DNA of 64,000 nucleotides, from the NCBI RefSeq assembly GCF_037042905.1, contig NW_026974141.1, forward strand, positions 2,550,001-2,614,000, in the 5' to 3' direction. Positions within the stretch are counted from its first letter, which is position 1. The number at the start of each line of letters is the position of its first letter. The notes below the pieces were generated by a model that was given only the letters and a program-made list of their open reading frames with translations, was not told the origin of the DNA and made no database searches. Positions 14,970 through 23,900 of this stretch are shown here, one piece after another. A program made the position numbers and the translations under genes. Origin of the DNA: Lytechinus pictus (taxonomy: Eukaryota; Echinodermata; Echinoidea; Temnopleuroida; Toxopneustidae).

Positions 14970-17900
14970 AGTGATAGTGATGATGGTGGTGATGATGATG
15001 ATGATGGTGATTATACTGATACTGAAAGTGATGATGGTGATGATGATGATGATGGTGGTGGTGGTGCTGGTGATGATGATGAGGAGGATGATATTTGTTA
15101 TAACGATTACAACGATGATGATGAATTGACGATGGTGATGGTGATACGGCTGCTGCTTATGACGATATTAATAGTGGTGATGGTGATGGTGAGCCTGATG
15201 ATGCTGCTGCTAGCTGATGATGATGTTGATGATGATAATGATTTATTTTTCCTTTTGTTTTTATTCTTTCAGCAAGGAATCATCAGAGTATGCTGCTGAG
15301 TTTGTAACCTCTTTAGTGGTCGGTAAGGATGTTGTTGCCAGGATAGGTCTCTCTCAGATGGAGTTCCTCAGGGCTGATCTTCTTAACTGCATCAAGATGT
15401 GCAGAGATCCCAAGGTAAATTGCTCAGCCATTTTTATATATCAATTCATTTTAATTCAAATCAACTTGATCTCAATCTATTCCATAGAATACTAACATGA
15501 ACGTGTATAAATATAATGATCAAGATTCAATACAATTGCATCAATATTATTATAATGATAAATATAAAATGACACAAGTAAAATTGCTACATAACAAGCT
15601 TTAGGATTTGTCTGGACAGCTACCATAACCCCAATTGAATTCATAGGAAAAGGACACTAGTTAAGAAAGAATGAAAAATCATAATTGTTTGATTTAAGAA
15701 TAAAAGATGGGTATTTGATGTTTGAAAGGTACTCACATATTAGACTGCATTTCACTTTATTAACTGTATATATATTTTCCTTCAAACCAGTGGAGAGTTA
15801 TAATGGGTGAGCTCCTATGCTGCTGCACTGTCCACTCCAAAAACCTGGCCCCCGTCGAAGATGTGGACACCCCGTCTCCGTTTCCGTGTCGACTTGACAA
15901 AGCCTTCCATCCCACAAACCACGCCCTGGTGCTGTCGACGCACAGCCCCCTCTACCTACCAGGGAGGGTGCTGCAGATTGTCAGGAATAACCACAAGAGA
16001 GAGGGGTAAGTAGCTGATAAAATTACCTGCATCACAGTTTCTACCTCTACAAAGAAATGATTATGACACCTGCATTTATAGCAGGAGCAAATGTTAGGTC
16101 ACCCTCATGAACATCAGGGCCCCCTCTTACAAAGAGTTACGATTGATCCAGTGATTTGTAACTCTATGGAAATCCATCAGTGTCATAATTTTTTCTACTG
16201 GAAATTTGCACAATGTCCTTTGTAAACAAAGAGAAGCACAGTGAATGTTTAAGAAAATAATGAATGCATGAATATACATCATAGCTGGAAAATATTTTGA
16301 ACGAACATGCATAATAGATGTTGACATTACTGGCCATTCATAGTTGTGATTGATTGGATCAATTGCAACTCTTTGTAAGACGGGCCCCTGGAGAGCATTT
16401 CATGAAACAACTAGTCAGTGATTTTCTCTGAAAACTGTTGTAAGCTAGTGAAATCCTTGCATCTGATTGGCTCAGAGCAAATTTGTCAGTGAAAAGGTCG
16501 ATCCCACCGCTGCCACCATTAAGTCTAAAAAGAGGATACATTTTTTTTTAGTTCACCAGTGTAGAATTGATTGATGATTTTACGTATATATGATTATACA
16601 TTCCATCATTGCAAAGCAAATATCCCCATCTCATTGAAAAATATAAATCTAATCCTAAATTTGAATATCTATTTTTAGAATGGCCCGATTGATACACTGA
16701 GAGAAAAAATGAGGGAGTGACTGAAATGTGACTCTATATTGTGCAAACCAGATATTTTGATTTATACTCTGCTTGTTGTCCTGGGTAGCAAGCCAACTCA
16801 ACAATGGAAATTGTCTTTTCAGTGCAATATACCATAGATTTTCACCATTCAGCACATTTTCTGTAACAGCAATGCCATACCAATGAAGTAACAATTTAAT
16901 TTATAATCCTCTATTTATATTTCCATCTATCTCTCTTCCCACCCAGTATCAGTAAGAAAGATTGTGCTTACTATGGTATCTGGAGGGACCTCGAGGATTT
17001 CAGTGAGGTTCTGATTTCACCTGTAATCATCAAGGATCATCTACCAGGAGGTGTCATGACAGCCTTAGACAAGGTCTGTACCTGGTCCAGACCAAGTTTT
17101 GGTCTAAATTATTAGTTTAGATGTTTAGTAAGTTAGAAAAGGTCATGTAATGGTGTAAAAATTGTATGATTTTATTGATGTATGATGTAATCAAGAGATA
17201 ATTCACCAAGGATTATCTACCAGGTGGTGTCATGAGAGCTCTAGACAAGGTCCGTATCTGGTCCAAGATCTATGTCTTGGTCTCAGTTACTAGTCAAGAG
17301 TAGTGAGGAAGAAAATGATATTAAAAAGTGTATTATTTGATTGATGTAAGAAGTCATCAAGAGATAATTCAAGGGTTACCTACTGGGAGGGTGTCATGAG
17401 AGCTCTAGACAAGGCCTGTACATGGTCCAAGACCTAGATCTTAGTCTCAATTACTTCTTTGGACTAGTAAGGCAGAAAACACCAACTTAGATTATAAAAG
17501 TGTATATTGTTTAACTAATCTGTGGTGTCATCATTTAACCAAGGATCATCTGTCCCAAAGTTTAATGAGAGCTCTAAACACGGTGCAGTAACTAGTCTAG
17601 ATCTTGCTGTCAGTGTATAGTTTTGACTATGACGGCAGAATAGGCCTGTAATGTTTTTGTGAGGAAGTTAATCCCTGGTCTGCGTCCAGATTACTGTCTA
17701 GTATTCTGTTATGTCATTTATGTATTTATATCTATCTTTAGTGCATGGAGTACGGGAAGAGACACGGTCTACCAAAGCGCTGGTCGCAGGTCGGGAGGGC
17801 CCCCATGAGTCCCCCATCCCCAAGTCAAGAGTTCAACCAACCACCTTCTTCATCGTCATCTCATTCATCATACCTGCAGATGAAACCAGCGAGATCAACA

Positions 17901-20900
17901 AGAGAGGGCACTCACACTGTACATTTCCAGGTAGGTTCGATCCGCGGCTGAGGCACCTATGCCCGTGAGCAGGGCATTTAATCAGCAATGCTCTTTTATC
18001 CTGCATTCAAATAAATTAAAATGCTAAACGCATTCTTGGTAACTAGGTGTGAATTTTTCTCTGTGGTTTTAGTGCTGAGTCAATATATATTGTTTTTTAC
18101 TGGGGAAAGTCGATGATTTTTCTGTGGAGGCCGGGAACCGCTGAAACTAAAAAGTACATAAGAAATTCAGTGTTACTAAAGACCACTTTAAGACATATAT
18201 TTCCTCATCTAGATTTATGTATTGTTGTGTGGACATGGCCGTTTTGTTTTGTCCGTTTGCGACTCGTCCATCTGTCGGTCACCGATGGACTGGTCAGTTT
18301 CACTCAGCCTCTTTTCGAAACACCTAGTTATGGTTAGAGTTTACCTACGTACTCTTGGGCAGGTCTATGAAATACGTTATATATGGGACCTTTTTGAAAT
18401 AATATATCTCTCTCATAGTGGCATAGTGGTATTGGGTCTTGTGAACAGCTATTCATGACGGTGCCAAAATATGCGAGGCCAACAGGACTGCAGTGTCTGT
18501 AGAACACAGACAGGCTAGGAAGGCAAGGACTACCAACCTTGTATCAGCTGCCAGTATTCCCTTACCACGCTGCCAGAGCCTATTTAGGGCATAGATTGGC
18601 CTGACAGGCCATCTGCTGACCCACCCAGCCTAACTTCTCCAAACCCCAAGAAGATTAAATGATCCTCTTCACATTGATGAACAAACTGAGGAGTGCCGAG
18701 AACTAACTGGTTCCCGTAAACATATTAACAAAGATCACTTTTCTTGTCTGAAATCCTTGATTATTTCCATTTTCTCTTTTTTTCCTCTTTCCACAAATCT
18801 CCAGGATTCTCCTTCCAAATCATCAGGGTCTTCCAACAAATCCTCACCTACCAGAGGATGGGGAAACAAAGCTTCAGAATCCAACAACAACCTATTGCCT
18901 TCAGGTCTACCCTCAACCCCAGAAGAGCAGGTGCCATTCTTGCCGCAATCCTCAGGTATGTAGAGCTTAGAACTGATCTCCATTCCTGAGTTGATAGGGA
19001 CTTCTGACAACTGAATTCAGGCCAGAAAACTTCAAATTAAATGAAGACTGAGTGCCTTTGAGTCTCCCTTCAATGCTGGAAGAACAGGGCCCCGTCTTAC
19101 AATCCGATCAATCATAATTCTATGGAAATCCATCAGTGTCATAATTTTTTTCTATGAAAAATTTGCACAATGCCCTTTGTATGCAAAGAGAAGCACAGTT
19201 AATTTTCAAGAAAACAATGAATGCATGAATAAACATCATAGCTAGAAAATATTTTGAACAAACATGCATAACGGATGTTGACGTTGCTCTTTGTAAGACG
19301 GTGCCCTGCAGGTGGCATTCCTGTCTCAAGTATATGTCTTACAACTGATCTCCATTCATTTGGTAATAGTGATTCTGTTTTGCAATTTGGCACCTGAATT
19401 TGGGCCTGAAACCTTAGAATCTCATGACAACTCAGTGACGTAAGAGCAAGTACCGTACTTGGCTCAAGCCTCAGGTACGTAGGTATTGGAACTAATCATC
19501 ATCCATTCATTAAGTGATAGGAATTTCATTGCAATCTGATACTGAAATGCTGACAAGGTTTAGTTTTGGGCCTGAAACCTTCAAATCCAATGACAATCTA
19601 GTAGCTTTAAGTTTCCCCTCATCGCCGGAAGAGCAGGTACTGTTCTTGCCTCATGCTTCAGGTATGGAGGTACCAGAACTGATCTGTTACTGACCTAATA
19701 AGAACTGAGACTGTTGTCTCAAACATCTCCAGTTTTGCTTCTGAGACATCGCTGCAACTACAGGAGACTACTGGTGACTTCCCCAAGATTTTCAAGAAAG
19801 CTGATTGATGCTTGGCTTGTAGACATCTCTGATTAGTCTCCTGCAAGTTGCACCTGTGTGAGACCTCAAACCATTTTTGTTGCAGTGATATCTCAGAGAC
19901 TTTCTTAGAACAAAAATGGAAGATGTTGCAGTGGAATCTTTGCTGGTGAGATACAGCCTATATGAAAATTAGACTTCGTCTTTCAAATAATATGATACAA
20001 TAATATAATTGGCAAAAGTCATCCTAGCTCATTCTAAACCTTGTAATTTCTTTATGTTAGAAATATTTTATTCATGTTTCTTTATTATCATTTTTTTTTC
20101 ATTGATTCTATCCTGGTTATTTTCTATGGGATCATCCTCTTCTGAACATGGTAATAACATTGTCCCTGCCTGGATTTTGTGTTTCTGGAAACCAATGGAT
20201 GCTGATTGACGAAGCAGAACAGTCTATTCCTGATGATAAACTAAGAACTAATTCCCAAAACGAATGGCCCAAAACAACTCTTACGAACCTTGCCTCAAAC
20301 TTTTCAAGCGAGGGTGCTGCAGTGCACGAGCGTCTAGCCCCACTGGCCAGCAGCGAATCCTACACGGAGACGGAATCCGCAAGGTCTTCCATCTCCTCCA
20401 CCAGCTACTCTTCCGTTCTCAACCGCTTCGAGACGTCCCCAACCACCAAAGATGAAGGCTACTGCTACTACGTCACAAACGAGTCCGAATCGACCGTGAA
20501 TAACAATACCGAAGATTCCGGGGACGACTCGGAGAAACCAAATGCTATAAGGACTACAGCTACCATTGAATCAATGCCGTGTAACCATGACAACAAGGTT
20601 GAGGCGCCTGTTAAGACGTCACCACCATTAGTCGGACCTTGGAGTTTATTCCGTGGGGGTAACAGTCATATGTTTGACGAAGAGGGTAACGTGAAGGGGC
20701 GGACCTCCGCGGATGACAGGTACACTTTAACCTATGATGGGATGGATCTGGATCCTAATACCGGTAGCGAGGGGGGCACGGATTCACCCCTCTCCTCAAG
20801 ACCTCAATCCAATGGTGAGTAAATTTTCTTATCAACTTCAAATGTAGAACTGGTCAACTGGAAATTGTTTAAGTTATAGTTTCTCATTCTCTCTAGGATG

Positions 20901-23900
20901 TGCATCTGTGGAGAGTTTCATGATTCAAATAAAGTCATTTTTTCACTAACAACTGTTATAAGCTACTGAAATCCTAGCATCTGATTGGCTCAGAGCAACT
21001 TAATCGGTGAAAAATCACTCTTTATTTGCTTCATGAAACACACTCTCCCAGACCAACTGATCTTGGGCAATGTACTGTAGAGTGAAGTCTTGTCATGTTA
21101 GCTTTCACTATATAGATGTCAGGTTATTACGTACTGCATAGATGAATAATATTTAATGAAAGATATTATAAAAAATGTATTTTTTCATATTTAAGAAATC
21201 ATTCATGGCAAAATATGTGATTGATATTCATTAATGACCTTGCATTTCAGAATCTTTTTCCATTGGAATTTTTTATTGAGCACTGAATTGATGCATCTTG
21301 TTTTTATGATTTCACAAATAATTTCACGCCTGTTTTCCCCAAAGAAATGTATGTCTTTTTTACTTTATGGGGTTTTGGCCTCCATTTGAAAAATATAAAA
21401 TAAATATTTCTTATTACTGAAATGTGCTGAGCTCAGTCGAAATGTTATTTCATCGTTATTTTTGATTTTTTTAATGATGCAACAAATATTTGCCACTTTG
21501 TTTATGAAAAAGACATATAGTGATTTGTTTTGTTTATATTTTTTCATTCAAACTAGTATGAAAAGGAGCAAAGGTAATCGCTTTCCAACTATATGCACAA
21601 GACTTACTGATTGAATTTTAAATTTTGACTTTCTAAAAGCAATGCATTCTAAATTAATCAAAGATCGACCAAAGCCAGAGATTAGGGGGGCAATGGAATT
21701 AAAATCTTTGAATCCTAGAGTGCTTTTAGAATGCAATTTCTGATTAACGTATGTTGCTTTTCTTGATCTTCGCTTTGAAATCATCTGCGTTTCTTCTCCT
21801 CCACGTTTTCTACTTTGCCGTTCTTGCAGGCTATGAAGTTTATGTAAGAATTCTTGAATAGATTTTCGGAATGTACATGTTGTGGTTTTGAATTTTTAGT
21901 GCATGCCATACTTATGATGTCATATGATATCATACAACTGCATATTATATCACATTTCACATTTTTGGTGTGACTCAATACATGTTCCTACACTCATATT
22001 TGGTAGATTGTCCCATAGTTTTATCTGCACTTTGATGTATCACATTGAGTTGAAATCCCACAAATATATATTTTTTTAAAATTATATATCCTAATTTGAT
22101 ATCATTCCCCTAATTTGTCATACTGAAATAAACTGAAATAACATTATAGTTTATACCATTTATTGAGGACTGTGTTTGGGGGTTTTCCACAATGCATGCA
22201 TACATGTAGGTCTAGTCGCTTTTAGAGGTTTCATAACGGTTACTGCATGGTGAAATATTGAATTTTATTTGATATTATAATTATCTCAATATTTAAATAA
22301 AGAAATAAAGTTGGTGCATGTGCGTTAACTTGAAGGTAGTCCTTAATACATTGTGTGGGTCCTTTTTTTTTTAAAACTAGTTGTCTCCTCCCCTGATAAG
22401 TGGAAGTTTCCTAAATCTTTCTTAGTACCACAGAAATTTGTCAAGCTAAGGCAAAATTTAACAGACAAGATGGAAATATGTATTGTATATTTTGTTCAGA
22501 AAATTTGCGTCTACTCATGGCCGTACGAACAAAAATTTTGCTGGGGGGGCAGCACGCATAAACTTTTTAAAAAGAATTTTCAAAAGCGAGGGAGCGAAGC
22601 GACCAAGCTTGTCATTGGGGCATATTTGCATTTTGTCAAGTTAAATTGAAGGATTTGGCGCATACTTTTGGCGACTATTGTGAAAATTTTCAGCAAAAAA
22701 ATGTAAATTTTCAAAATTTCTGGGGGGCAACTGCCCTTCCTCCCCCCGTGCTGCATATGACCATGCTTTCTCTTGGGTTGTTATTTGACTTATGCAAAGT
22801 CAAGTTTTGCAGTCTTCATTGTACCTGCTTAAATTACTTATTAATAAACATAGGGATATGAGCATATTGGTTCTTATCACTTTAATAGAAAAGATTAGAA
22901 AAGTTCTTGGAAGGTTTGTGATTCATTATTTATTTTTGTGGAGACCTGCATGCTGTGTTTGCATGAATCACATTTTTATTTCACATTGAATTTCATCCTC
23001 TTTCAAACAGATACTAAGAAGGGTAAAAACTTTGAATTCATTGTGTATTTATTTAATATGAATGATTAGGTTTTTAACTATTGTGATGCATTTATTATGA
23101 ATATCTATGCATGGAATTTTATTTGAATGTGTGTTTTTCAGTGTGACATCATCAGTGTACACTGTAGACTTCACATCATGCATGCTTTGGATCCCTTATG
23201 TTTTTTTTATCAAACTTGTTTTTATCAAAAACATTTGATTGGACCATTACAAATTGTTTCTCTCATCCAAAAATGTATTATGAGCTGAGGTATTATAGTA
23301 GCTAATAAAAGGAACGTGTAACTTGCCATTAATAAGATGCATGACTGATAGAATTGGGTGCTTAACGTTAAATAGGCTAAGTATTCTATTCAAATTTTCC
23401 CCAAAGTAAAATATTAATAAAAAAACAACAACATTGAAATAAAACTCTTATATTTAATTGCCATGTCAAGAGTCTGTTTCCAAGGGTAAATTTGAGACTC
23501 TGACTTCTAATATTTACTTGATTATATCATGCATTTTACTAATACCTTTATTCAAGAAAATAAATGGGATATTTTGGTGTAAACCCCTCCCCCCTTCCGA
23601 AAAAAAGTGCAATAAAGAAACCAAATGGTGTACTTAGTAATACATATGGGCCATATAGTTTATTATTAATGAAATATTAGTATCACAAAAAGTTTGAGTT
23701 TCCCCCTTTGCCAATTTACTTGTAGTATAGGCTACCACAATGTAAGAACTTCAAAGCATCTTTTACCTAGAGCTATAGTTTAACATTTACTAAGAAATGA
23801 AATGTATTTAAGTCCATTGTGCTAAAATATTATACAATAATATCCTCTGGAATTAGAAAAAAGTAGGTAGGAAAAAAATGTTCAAACTTTTAACAATTTT

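Noticed and set aside
14097..15299. Long Asp/Gly, Met/Val and Ile-rich open frames
   Set aside because: They are translations of the GAT trinucleotide array in three frames and run into an embedded SINE; no protein signal.
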